Shown piece after piece: positions 8,816 through 17,034 of a DNA stretch of 64,000 nucleotides. The position numbers and the translations under genes are program-made. The DNA is from UMGS1519 sp050951005 (GTDB lineage: Bacteria > Actinomycetota > Coriobacteriia > Coriobacteriales > Eggerthellaceae). The DNA is taken from contig JBMNIP010000001.1 of assembly GCA_050951005.1 (NCBI GenBank), positions 248,001 through 312,000 on the forward strand. The letters are read 5' to 3'. Below the pieces are notes generated by a model. The model did not search any database. It saw nothing but the letters and a program-made list of their open reading frames with translations, and had not been told where the DNA came from. Positions within the stretch are counted from its first letter, which is position 1. Every line of letters starts with the position of its first letter.

Positions 8816-10431
8816 GGACCGCGTGCCGAGGTCAGAACTACGTAGGCTGCCAAGATGATGCTGCTGGTGAATCCGACGATTCCCAGGGCGGGCACGCCTG
8901 CGATCTGCGGCTGCAGGTTCGTCAGGCACAAGATGCATGAGCCGATGAACATGAAGCCTGCTAAGACCATCAGCGACAGGTCCCCGACCGTGCTCTTGAA
9001 TAGCGAGCGGGATTCATCGGACAGGTCCAGCGACATCGCGAATTTCAACTGTCCCTTCTGCAGCATATCGAGTGTCTCGGTCGTCTTCGTCGGAAGCGCT
9101 GTGGAGGCCTCGGCGCTGTCGATGCTCTGACCCAGCATGCGGCGCATCTTGCTCTGGTATTTATTCGGGTCGACCGAGGTTGTCATGTAGTCCACGAGCA
9201 CCTTCATGATGTTCAGGTTGCTGGACACCAGTTTTATGGTGCCTTCCAGCGTTACCAAGCCACGTCCCATCATCAGGGCGAAGGGGGCGATCTCGAAGCC
9301 GTTGTCCTGGAGCATCGTCATGATCTCGTTCAGCATCTTGCCCGTATCGAAGCTGGCCAAATCGGAGTTGAAGTACTCGTCGATTAGACGTTCGCACCGT
9401 TCCAGCAGCACGCCGTGGTCGATGGGGCCGGTGGGCGTGGCGATTTGAAGCATGCTGCGTTTCAGGCCGTATGCATCACCCTTGGCAAGGGACGCGATAA
9501 CGTCGCCCATGATTTCGCGGTCGTGCGAGGTCAACTGGCCCATCATGCCGAAATCAATCCATTCCACGTTCTTCTCGGGGGTGATCAGGATATTGCCCGC
9601 ATGGGGGTCGGCGTGGAAGAAGCCGTCTTCCATGATCTGCTGCACGTAGTTCCGGGCAATCAGGTAAGCGAGGTCGTCGCGGTCGGCTTGGCTCAGATCC
9701 AGCGAGTCGATATCCTCCACACAGGGGGAGGAGAAGTAATCTTCGGTCAGCACGCCGTGGGTGGACAGTTTCTCGTAACAGCGCGGTGACCGGATGCGGT
9801 CGCGATCCTTGTTGTTCTCGTAGAAGCGTTCCAAGTTGCCGGCTTCCACGTTGAAGTCGAGTTCCTCGGCAGAGGTGCGCTCCAATTCGTCGACCAGTTC
9901 CTTCAACGATAGCTTCTGGTTATCGCGGGATACCAGGTCGTACAGGTCGACGAGCCGGTGGAGTATGGCCAGGTCCTCTGCTGTCGATTCGATGATGCCG
10001 GGACGTTGGACCTTCACGGCGACCTCGGTGTTCCCGTCGGACAAGGTGGCACGATGCACTTGCGCGATGGATGCCGAGCCCACCGCATGCTCGTCGAAAG
10101 ACGAGAAGAGCTCGTCAACCGGCTTGCCCAGCTCTTGCTGTATCTGCATTTTGACAGTATCGAGGTCCATGGGCTTGACCTTGGTGCGCAACGTTCCCAG
10201 CGCGGCGCAGTATTCTTCCGGCAGCATGTCGGGATGGGTGGAGGCTATCTGGCCCAATTTCACGAAGGTCGGCCCCAGGTCTTCCAGCAATGCGACGGAT
10301 TCCTGCGGCGAAATGCCCTTGCGCACCTCGTGTTTATTGATGATGCCGAGAATCTCCTTGAAGCGCTTGCTTGAACGCTCCAAATCGGTACGATTCATCG
10401 ACTTTTTCATTGCGTCGCGAAATAACACCAT
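8791..10431 (-). CDS. ABC1/UbiB-family atypical kinase
   Basis: A 546-residue ABC1 (UbiB/ADCK-like) protein kinase-fold protein. The KxGQ region (GPTFVKLGQIAST), nucleotide-binding lysine (AVKVQRPG), catalytic loop (FHADPHAGNIL) and metal-binding DFG (IDFGMMGQL) are all present. Two hydrophobic segments at the C-terminus anchor it in the membrane. In aerobes the family supports quinone biosynthesis; here, in an apparent anaerobe, menaquinone or lipid-related roles are possible but unproven. ATG 10431 is preferred over GTG 10449 because TTAGG sits six bases upstream of it and the GTG overlaps an operator-like repeat. It is divergent from a TetR regulator that probably controls it. Confidence 0.85.
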   Translation of the reverse strand: MVLFRDAMKKSMNRTDLERSSKRFKEILGIINKHEVRKGISPQESVALLEDLGPTFVKLGQIASTHPDMLPEEYCAALGTLRTKVKPMDLDTVKMQIQQELGKPVDELFSSFDEHAVGSASIAQVHRATLSDGNTEVAVKVQRPGIIESTAEDLAILHRLVDLYDLVSRDNQKLSLKELVDELERTSAEELDFNVEAGNLERFYENNKDRDRIRSPRCYEKLSTHGVLTEDYFSSPCVEDIDSLDLSQADRDDLAYLIARNYVQQIMEDGFFHADPHAGNILITPEKNVEWIDFGMMGQLTSHDREIMGDVIASLAKGDAYGLKRSMLQIATPTGPIDHGVLLERCERLIDEYFNSDLASFDTGKMLNEIMTMLQDNGFEIAPFALMMGRGLVTLEGTIKLVSSNLNIMKVLVDYMTTSVDPNKYQSKMRRMLGQSIDSAEASTALPTKTTETLDMLQKGQLKFAMSLDLSDESRSLFKSTVGDLSLMVLAGFMFIGSCILCLTNLQPQIAGVPALGIVGFTSSIILAAYVVLTSARGPKRFRKKR

Positions 10432-10581
10432 GTCAAACCTAACGTTCACCCTATTTCATGGAAGATTTTTCCAAACAAAATGTATCATGTTATGTAGTGT
10501 ACGAAATAGGGGGAGCGATTTCTTCGATGAGGAAAGACAGATTTTTTCTGTGCCTGACGGAAATCGGGAAAGAATGATGCC
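10432..10581. promoter_or_regulatory. ABC1 kinase / TetR divergent operator region
   Basis: Two perfectly inverted 9-mers, CCCTATTTC (10449-10457) and GAAATAGGG (10503-10511), flank an AT-rich core with TGTATCATGTTATG. Their placement at the two ends of the divergent promoter region suggests paired operators for the TetR protein. Confidence 0.5.
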
Positions 10582-11136
10582 ATGAGGGACAGCAAGGATG
10601 AAAGAATCGTAACCATTGCACGTCAGCTGTTCGAGGAGAACGGCGTGCGGCAGACGACCGTTTCCGACATCATGGAACGGGCGGGAATGGCCCGCGAATC
10701 GTTCTACTATCATTTTCGAAGCAAAGACGAGTTGGTTACCGGCGTCCTGAATTCCTATGCGAAGATCTTCGCTGCCGACATCATCCGTTGGAGCGACGAT
10801 CTGGATGAAGGCAAGATCACCTTCGAGGATTTTCCACGTTACCTGCGCCTTCATTTCAGCTGCAATGAAGGCGACATCGGTGCTATGTGCGATATTGCCC
10901 GGGAAACGGGACGGATAGACAGCGTGGTGGTTCGGTTGGCGGACTATACCATCGAAGCATTGAAGCCCACGAGCTTCTACCAGCTTTGCCTGCGCTGCTG
11001 CCCGGCGCATCCCGAACGGGCCCTTCGCTTTACATTGTACGCAACGATTCTCATGGTTCTCGAAGACACCGATATCTCCGATGAGGAGATGGCGCGGATC
11101 ACCCGTTCTGCCTTGAACATCCCCGATTCGCTGTAA
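10582..11136 (+). CDS. TetR-family transcriptional repressor
   Basis: A 184-residue TetR/AcrR regulator. The N-terminal helix-turn-helix (about residues 8-55, with TVSDIMERAGMARESFYYHF) binds DNA. The C-terminal ligand domain is rich in Cys (QLCLRCCP), which is unusual and could mean a redox or metal response, though this is speculation. It is divergent from the ABC1-family kinase with inverted repeats in between, the usual set-up for repression of the neighbour and itself. It ends at a strong terminator. Confidence 0.88.
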   Translation: MRDSKDERIVTIARQLFEENGVRQTTVSDIMERAGMARESFYYHFRSKDELVTGVLNSYAKIFAADIIRWSDDLDEGKITFEDFPRYLRLHFSCNEGDIGAMCDIARETGRIDSVVVRLADYTIEALKPTSFYQLCLRCCPAHPERALRFTLYATILMVLEDTDISDEEMARITRSALNIPDSL

Positions 11137-11162
11137 CTCCCCCCCTCTTCGGATTATCGCTG

Positions 11163-11199
11163 CGGCCCTTGTGGTTTCCCACAAGGGCCGTTCTTTCAT
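11163..11199 (+). terminator. Rho-independent terminator after TetR gene
   Basis: CGGCCCTTGTGG-TTT-CCCACAAGGGCCG followed by TTCTTTC. Confidence 0.9.
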
Positions 11200-11274
11200 T
11201 CCCGATGATTCCAAGTTATCGGAATGAGAGAATGCCGATAAACTTGCGTGATGGTTGCCTGCTAGTTTTTCTCC

Positions 11275-11817
11275 ATGGGCTGGGTAGTGGCATATGGGGC
11301 GATGGCGGTGGCATTGGTGCTTGCGCGCGGATTTGGGGTGACGACGGCGGTCTATGCTGGGTTTCTCGCCTGCCTGGTGGCGATTGCACGGGAAGACTGG
11401 CATACACGCACGGTGCCGAATGGATGGCTGGGCGCTGCGGTCTTGTTGCGGTTGGTGCCCTTGCTCGGCCTGCTGGCATCCACCGGTGATGCCGCAACGG
11501 TCGGGTACGCTCTCTGCGAGGCGGCAATCGGGACTGTGGCGGTGATGGCGTTTATCGGGGGTACGGCCATCCTGGCAAGTACCGCCATGGGCTCGTGCGC
11601 GCTTGGAGTCGGGGATATCAAACTGTTCGGCGTTGCCGGCTGGTATTTCGGTTGGCAAGGAGCAGTTGCCGTGCTTCTTGCAGCAAGCTTGCTTTCCTTA
11701 CCGCTGGCAGCAGTGCAACGCGCGAGGGACCATCGGGCGGGACGCGCCTTCGACGGGACGTTCCCGTTTGCCCCGGCTATCGCAGTGGCTTGTTGGTTGG
11801 AGATGCTGTTCGGATAG
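11275..11817 (+). CDS. A24-type prepilin peptidase-like membrane protein
   Basis: A 180-residue polytopic protein with the two catalytic aspartates of type IV prepilin peptidases: D41 in REDWHTRTVPN and D114 in GVGDIKLFG (GxGD). It lacks the N-terminal methyltransferase domain of full-length PilD, as do the short archaeal/TadV/CpaA-type peptidases. It would cleave class III signal peptides of pilins or pseudopilins at the membrane. No pilin or pilus assembly gene is in the window, so its substrate is encoded elsewhere. No Shine-Dalgarno precedes the ATG; a TAGTTT about ten bases upstream suggests a leaderless transcript. Confidence 0.82.
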   Translation: MGWVVAYGAMAVALVLARGFGVTTAVYAGFLACLVAIAREDWHTRTVPNGWLGAAVLLRLVPLLGLLASTGDAATVGYALCEAAIGTVAVMAFIGGTAILASTAMGSCALGVGDIKLFGVAGWYFGWQGAVAVLLAASLLSLPLAAVQRARDHRAGRAFDGTFPFAPAIAVACWLEMLFG

Positions 11818-11898
11818 CACATCGGCGTTGCCGTTGCGTTGCGAGAGAAAGGATGAGACCTCTGAGATAATGGGAGCACCAGGTAAGGAGGTGCCGAG

Positions 11899-12786
11899 AT
11901 GACACAGGGCGATCGGATGCAGTATCTCAAGCGTCTGTTCTCGCGTCGGCCACGTATTTCCGAGCGTCAGCTGCTAGCCTCGCCGCAGACCATGTTCGGC
12001 TCGGCGCTGGTCTACGACCAGACCGACGAGAACGGCGACCGGGTGCGCGTTCTCAGCATCAACGGATTGAAGGAATCGGCAAGCTACATTGATGAACGCT
12101 GGAATGAATTGGTTTTCGATTACACCGAGCGCTACAACCTGATGTTCGCCTCGGGCATTCCGCTGCAAAGGGTTCTGATGATCGGTGGGGGCGGCTACTC
12201 ATATCCGAAATACCTGATAACCCATCGCAGCGAAATCACACTCGATGTGGTGGAGATCGATCCGGCTATCACCGAGCTGGCGCGAGAGTTCTTCTTCCTT
12301 GACCGCCTGGAGGACGAGTTCGGCGCCGAATCGTCGGGCCGCCTCAGGATTATCTGCGCAGACGGCCGTACCTATCTGGAAGAACAAGCGCGAAAGGGAC
12401 AGGCGGCGCGATACGAAGCCGTTCTAAACGACTCGTTTGCAGCGGGGGTCCCGGCACCGTCGCTTACAACCATGGAAGCAGCCCAGGCGGTCAAAGGCTG
12501 TCTGGTGCCTTCCGGCTTGTATCTGGTCAATGTTGTGGCGTCACTGGAGGGGCGCAGTGCGCGGTTCCTGCAGGCGCAGATGCGAACCCTTGCCCAGGTG
12601 TTCGCGCACGTCCATGTGGTGCCGGTCAGCGATTTCGGCATCGGGTTCGTGCCCGACAACCTGATGGTTATCGCTACCGATGGCCCCTATCGGTTTCCCG
12701 GCGAAACATCGGTAGCGATTCCCGATGACGCTCCTGTGCTCACCGATGCGGAGAACCCTGTGGAAGATCTGGTCGACTGGGTATAG
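11899..12786 (+). CDS. Spermidine synthase-like methyltransferase-fold protein
   Basis: A 295-residue protein with the Rossmann fold of spermidine synthases. The nucleotide loop reads VLMIGGGGYSYPKYL (about residues 94-108) and an acidic strand end VVEIDPAI follows. True spermidine synthases have GGGDGG there, and the canonical aminopropyl-acceptor residues are not evident. It is therefore better called spermidine synthase-like, of unknown substrate. A strong ribosome-binding site (AAGGAGG, seven bases from ATG) fixes the start. It is a single-gene unit ending at a perfect hairpin terminator. Confidence 0.75.
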   Translation: MTQGDRMQYLKRLFSRRPRISERQLLASPQTMFGSALVYDQTDENGDRVRVLSINGLKESASYIDERWNELVFDYTERYNLMFASGIPLQRVLMIGGGGYSYPKYLITHRSEITLDVVEIDPAITELAREFFFLDRLEDEFGAESSGRLRIICADGRTYLEEQARKGQAARYEAVLNDSFAAGVPAPSLTTMEAAQAVKGCLVPSGLYLVNVVASLEGRSARFLQAQMRTLAQVFAHVHVVPVSDFGIGFVPDNLMVIATDGPYRFPGETSVAIPDDAPVLTDAENPVEDLVDWV

Positions 12787-12790
12787 CAGA

Positions 12791-12820
12791 GCGCGCACCC
12801 GTAAGCGGGTGCGCGCTTAT
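12791..12820. terminator. Strong hairpin terminator
   Basis: An 11-bp perfect stem GCGCGCACCCG/CGGGTGCGCGC with a TAAG loop lies between convergent genes (spermidine synthase-like and paaK). It can serve both, although the following T-run is short. Confidence 0.75.
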
Positions 12821-12864
12821 CCATTCCGGGGTTCCCAGGCCAGGGTATTGCCGACCGGAGTGTG

Positions 12865-14100
12865 CTATTCGTAACGCTCGTCGAACACGCGCTGGGTCTT
12901 CTTCTCGCTGCGGGGCAGTACTCCGAGTTCGACGACCTTTACCAATGGAGTGAAGCCGATGTTGCTCTTCACGGCAGCAGCAACACGATCGGCAACGTCG
13001 AGGAAATCCTCCGTGCCGTCGGTTTCCACATAGATGCGCATCGTGTCGCGGCCTTCCAGATGCGAGATGCGGATCTGGTATTCGCTCGACAGTTCGGGGA
13101 ATTCCTGCAACACGCCCTCGATCTGCTTCGGGAACACGTTGACACCCTTGATCTTCATCATGTCATCGGAGCGGCCGACCAATGCGTCCAGACGAGGGTG
13201 CTTGCTGCCGCAGGGGCATTCTCCCGGTAGGATGCGGGAGATATCGTGGGTGCGGAAGCGGATGAGCGGTGCGCCCTCCTTCTGCAACGTGGTGATGCAG
13301 ATCTCGCCGTATGTGCCGTCTGGCACCGGCTCCAATGTCTTCGGGTCGAGGATCTCGATATAGGTATAGTCGTTCCAGCAATGCATGCCGTTGTCGTATT
13401 GGCAGCTGATGCCGATGCCCGGGCCGTAGATCTCGGTTAGGCCGTAGATGTCGTAGAGTTCGATGCCCAGTTCATTCTTGATGCGTTCGCGCATCTTCTT
13501 GCCCCAGCGCTCGGATCCGATGACGCCCTTCTTCAGATAGATGGAATCATTCAACCCGCGGGCGCCGATCTCCTCGGCCAACAGCAGGGCATACGACGAG
13601 GTCGCGCATAGAACGGTGGATTTCATGTCCTGCATGAAGCGCAGCTGCTTCTCGGTATTGCCAGGCCCCATGGGAATGGCCATGGCGCCCAAACGCTCGC
13701 AGCCGGCTTGGAAGCCGATGCCGGCGGTCCACAGCCCGTAACCCGGGGTGATTTGCACGCGGTCCTTATTCGTGACGCCGGCATACTCGAAGCAGCGGGC
13801 GAATTGGATGGCCCAGTCCTCGACATCCTTTTGGGTGTAGGGGATGATGACCGGGGTGCCGGTGGTGCCCGAGGAGGAATGGATGCGTACGATCTTCTCC
13901 TCCGGCACTGCTGCAATTCCCAGCGGGTAGGCCTCTCGCAAATCGTTCTTCTCGGTAAAGGGAATCTGCTCGAAGTCTGCTTGGCATTTCACGTCCTCGA
14001 CGTTGACTCCCGCGAATTTCTTTGCGTAGAACGGGGAGCGTTCCTTGATGTTGGCAAGCAGGGTTTGGATTGCCGTGAGTTGATCGGAAGTCATTTCCAT
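12865..14100 (-). CDS. paaK: Phenylacetate-CoA ligase family enzyme
   Basis: A 411-residue adenylate-forming ligase of the PaaK family, interconverting an arylacetate, ATP and CoA with arylacetyl-CoA, AMP and PPi. The P-loop signature SSSGTTGTPVIIPYT is at about residues 75-90, the adenylation motif YGLTEIYGPG in the middle, and a C-terminal domain (about 315-411) carries the catalytic lysine region. A Cys-rich GECPCGSKHPR loop is typical. It is the third gene of iorA-iorB-paaK. The likely role is handling the arylacetyl-CoA made by the oxidoreductase, perhaps with net acid formation. ATG 14100 has AGGATG upstream and starts 28 bases after iorB. Confidence 0.92.
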   Translation of the reverse strand: MEMTSDQLTAIQTLLANIKERSPFYAKKFAGVNVEDVKCQADFEQIPFTEKNDLREAYPLGIAAVPEEKIVRIHSSSGTTGTPVIIPYTQKDVEDWAIQFARCFEYAGVTNKDRVQITPGYGLWTAGIGFQAGCERLGAMAIPMGPGNTEKQLRFMQDMKSTVLCATSSYALLLAEEIGARGLNDSIYLKKGVIGSERWGKKMRERIKNELGIELYDIYGLTEIYGPGIGISCQYDNGMHCWNDYTYIEILDPKTLEPVPDGTYGEICITTLQKEGAPLIRFRTHDISRILPGECPCGSKHPRLDALVGRSDDMMKIKGVNVFPKQIEGVLQEFPELSSEYQIRISHLEGRDTMRIYVETDGTEDFLDVADRVAAAVKSNIGFTPLVKVVELGVLPRSEKKTQRVFDERYE

Positions 14101-14128
14101 GGTGATGCATCCTGACGTCGATGGCTGT

Positions 14129-14755
14129 TTATTGCTGTGCCGGGTGGGCAAGCTGACGGACGGTTGCGTCCATCGCGGTCAAGTTTAGCTCAACGAAGCG
14201 CGGCTTGATGCATTTTTGCAGGGCATCGCGCAGTTGGGCCATGTCAGTGGTGCCGCGCAGGCCGTATGGCACGTTCTGGCTCAGGTAGACCGCGGCAGTG
14301 AGCATGATGATGTTCACAACCTTCCGGCTGCCTACCTCCCGGCAGATGGTCTGTTCGTCGACAGCGGTGAAATGCGGGGCAACCGCCTCGAGATAGGCCA
14401 GCATGTCCTCGGCGCGATAGGGCTTGCCCGAGAGGTTTGTGGAAACCGATGGGATGGCCGTCGAGGCGCATACCAGCAATCCGTCGGCGGACAGGAAGGG
14501 AAGCGCTCGCAGAGCCTCCCCTGGCTCCTGGGCGATTACCAGATCTGCCTGCCCTTGATCGACCAGCGGGGCGTCGACCGGCTCTCCGTTGTCGCCGATG
14601 CGCACATGGCTTGCCACATTGCCGCCGCGCTGGGCCATGCCGATGGTCTCTGCCGTGCGGACCTGCCAGCCTTTGTCGAGCGCCGCTTGGGCAAGGATGC
14701 GGGCGGCAAGAACGGAGCCCTGGCCGCCTATTCCAGCGATGACGATGTTCAGCAT
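14129..14755 (-). CDS. iorB: Indolepyruvate ferredoxin oxidoreductase, beta subunit
   Basis: A 208-residue gamma-type (2-oxoacid oxidoreductase) subunit with the signature IAGIGGQGSVLAARILAQA at residues 6-24. With IorA it oxidatively decarboxylates indolepyruvate and other aryl pyruvates to arylacetyl-CoA, reducing ferredoxin. Its ATG overlaps the iorA stop (ATGCTGA), so translation is coupled and subunits are made in equal amounts. It lies between iorA and paaK in one operon. Confidence 0.95.
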   Translation of the reverse strand: MLNIVIAGIGGQGSVLAARILAQAALDKGWQVRTAETIGMAQRGGNVASHVRIGDNGEPVDAPLVDQGQADLVIAQEPGEALRALPFLSADGLLVCASTAIPSVSTNLSGKPYRAEDMLAYLEAVAPHFTAVDEQTICREVGSRKVVNIIMLTAAVYLSQNVPYGLRGTTDMAQLRDALQKCIKPRFVELNLTAMDATVRQLAHPAQQ

Positions 14756-16737
14756 GAGCGGCCTTCCTTTCCCTGTCCGGCAGCATGCAGTGCGGTGGTT
14801 GCCACGGTCTTCGGCTCATTCGAATAGGGAACGCGCCCTTCCACGCGGACGGGTGCGGTGATGGCCTCGAAGGGGCAGATGTCGGTGCACAGCCCGCAGC
14901 CATAGCACAGAGACGGGTCGATGCGCATGACGCCGGCATCACGGTCCATGGCCATGGCGGGGCAGCCGATCTGACGGATGCAGCTGCTGCATCCGGTGCA
15001 GGTTTCGGCATCGACTGTCGCAGCCTTATCGGGCTTCACCAACTGCGTGCACGGCGCCTCGTAGATGACGGCTGCCGGGCCGTCGAAATCGATGGCGGTG
15101 CGGGCGGCCTGCTGGGCTTCTTCCTGAAAGAAGGGGTTCGCGCGGGTGATGCAGGTGACACCGAGGGCGGAGAGCACGGCTTCGATGTCGATCGGGGTGC
15201 TTTTCGGGCCCATGAGGGTCTGACCGGTGCCCGGATGGGGCTGGGATCCGGTCATCGCCGTCGTGGCGTTGTCCAGGATGATGAACGTGGCGTCATGCTG
15301 GTTGTATACCGCGTTTGCCACGCCGGTCATGGCGCTGGCGAAGAAGGTCGAATCGCCGACGAAGGCCACGGCCTTGCGTCCGGGCTCCACGGTGGCGATG
15401 CCTTGGGCAGCGGTGATTCCCGCTCCCATGCACAGGCAGGTGTCGATTGCGTCAAGCGGCTGGGCGTTGCCAAGCGTATAGCAGCCGATATCGCCGCACA
15501 TGACGTTCGGCCGGCCGCGCAGCGCGCGCTTCACGGCATAGAAGCTGCCGCGGTGTGGGCATCCGGCGCACAGCACCGGCGGCCGTTGCGGCACCTGCGG
15601 GGCAGTGTTTCCGGAAACGGCTGGCAATTGGGCAAACGGCACTTCGGGAATCAGGTCGGAGGCGCCAAGGAAGGCGGCAATGCGCTCAAGGCAATCACGG
15701 GTTCCGTTCTCGCCGCGGTTGAGGGTGCTGCCATCGAGTTTCCCCTTCACGTTATAAGGAAGGTGACGGCTGCCGGCAAGCTGGATAAGGGCGTCTTCCA
15801 GCACATGGTCGAGCTCCTCGAACACCAGGATCTCCTGCAGGCCCTGCGTGAATTCCATGGCCCGTTCCTGCGGGAACGGGTAGGGGGTTCCGACCTGAAG
15901 GAAGCGGTAGGGAGTAAGGGGACGTCCCGCTCGGGCGGCCTCCTCATTGAGCATGCGCAGGGCTTCACGTGCGTAGCTGGCGCTTATGCCACCTGCGACG
16001 ATACCCTTTGTGACCGTTCCTTCGCCTACGACCGGGCAAGGCTCGATGGGGTTGTAGGGGCTGCGGTCGAATTCAGCGGCGATCTTCGGCAAGCGTTCGT
16101 TTATCTCGCCATGCGCTTCGAACGAGCGCTTGGGGAAGATAATCCATTTGGGATCTCGTTGGAAACCGCCTTCGGGAATCGGGCGTGCCTGCATATGCTC
16201 GGGAACATCGAAGAATGTCGAGGCATGGCATACGCGCGTGGTGGCGCGCAGGATGACCGGCGTATGGTAGCGTTCGGACAACTCGAACGCATCCTTCATC
16301 ATGGCGTAACCCTGGTCGGGGCTTGCCGGATCGAATACCGGGATCTTGGCGAAGTTGGCGAAACGGCGTGTGTCCTGTTCGGTCTGGCTGGATATCGGGC
16401 CGGGGTCGTCGGCGACGAACACCACGAAGCCGCCGCGAACGCTGACGTAATTCAAGCTCATCAATGCGTCGCTTGCCACATTGAGGCCCATCTGCTTGCA
16501 GGTGAACAGGGTGCGTGCGCCGGAAAGCGAGGCGCCGTGCAAAAGCTCCATGGCGGCTTTCTCGTTCGTGGACCACTCCACATGCACGCCGGTTGCCGCG
16601 CCGGTGGCGTGCAACTTGGCAACGGTTTCGACGACTTCGCTCGATGGCGTGCCCGGATAGCCGGCCACCACGTTCACGCCGGCTTCGAGGGCCGCGTATG
16701 CAAATGCCTGGTTGCCCATAAGCAGCGCCTTGCTCAC
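14749..16737 (-). CDS. iorA: Indolepyruvate ferredoxin oxidoreductase, alpha subunit
   Basis: A 662-residue subunit combining the pyrimidine- and PP-type thiamine diphosphate domains (GYPGTPSSEV near the N-terminus; MCGDIGCYTLG and GDSTFFAS in the TPP-binding half). A two-[4Fe-4S] ferredoxin domain at the C-terminus has CTGCSSCIRQIGC and CYGCGLCTDICP. The first cluster motif has a longer gap before the fourth Cys, as in other IorA proteins. The start is GTG 16737 with AAAGGGGG upstream. A 10-codon open frame ends exactly on this GTG (see separate entry). Oxygen-sensitive, cytoplasmic, part of aromatic amino acid fermentation. Confidence 0.95.
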   Translation of the reverse strand: MSKALLMGNQAFAYAALEAGVNVVAGYPGTPSSEVVETVAKLHATGAATGVHVEWSTNEKAAMELLHGASLSGARTLFTCKQMGLNVASDALMSLNYVSVRGGFVVFVADDPGPISSQTEQDTRRFANFAKIPVFDPASPDQGYAMMKDAFELSERYHTPVILRATTRVCHASTFFDVPEHMQARPIPEGGFQRDPKWIIFPKRSFEAHGEINERLPKIAAEFDRSPYNPIEPCPVVGEGTVTKGIVAGGISASYAREALRMLNEEAARAGRPLTPYRFLQVGTPYPFPQERAMEFTQGLQEILVFEELDHVLEDALIQLAGSRHLPYNVKGKLDGSTLNRGENGTRDCLERIAAFLGASDLIPEVPFAQLPAVSGNTAPQVPQRPPVLCAGCPHRGSFYAVKRALRGRPNVMCGDIGCYTLGNAQPLDAIDTCLCMGAGITAAQGIATVEPGRKAVAFVGDSTFFASAMTGVANAVYNQHDATFIILDNATTAMTGSQPHPGTGQTLMGPKSTPIDIEAVLSALGVTCITRANPFFQEEAQQAARTAIDFDGPAAVIYEAPCTQLVKPDKAATVDAETCTGCSSCIRQIGCPAMAMDRDAGVMRIDPSLCYGCGLCTDICPFEAITAPVRVEGRVPYSNEPKTVATTALHAAGQGKEGRSC

Positions 16738-16766
16738 TGGGCACCGCCCCCTTTGAATTCTGGCAT
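16734..16766 (-). CDS. Possible 10-residue leader peptide before iorA
   Basis: MPEFKGGGAQ then TGA, with the stop overlapping the iorA start (GTGA). AAGGAAAGAAG precedes its ATG at a good distance. It may couple translation into iorA. It is too short to judge by composition, and it could be chance. Confidence 0.35.
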   Translation of the reverse strand: MPEFKGGGAQ

Positions 16767-17034
16767 CTTCTTTCCTTGTCTCCTCTGTAGCGTTTGTCTC
16801 GGCGATGTTGCCGGTTGGTGTGCATTCACCCCCATGAGCGGAAGCCGTCCCCTCAGGCTGTTGTCTGCTCGGGAGACGGTTCCGTTGCATGCCCGCTGCC
16901 TCGCTGCAAATCGAAAGCCCATCCATTGTATACGGTTCGGAGCGTTCGTATAAGATTCAGGCACGGTAATGGAAATGGGCATGCCTGCGGCGTCATCACC
17001 TGCTCGAAACGGCTTGACGTCCGAGCCCTGGGAG
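16738..17034. promoter_or_regulatory. iorA upstream region
   Basis: About 300 bases between the leftward telA end and iorA. A leftward TATACAAT at 16925-16932 could be the iorA -10, giving a leader of about 180 bases with no riboswitch that I recognise. No terminator for telA was found upstream of it. Confidence 0.35.

Noticed and set aside
15000..16950. Long plus-strand open frame over iorA
   Set aside because: Shadow of iorA; low-complexity His/Gly/Ala/Asp-rich translation with no recognisable domain.
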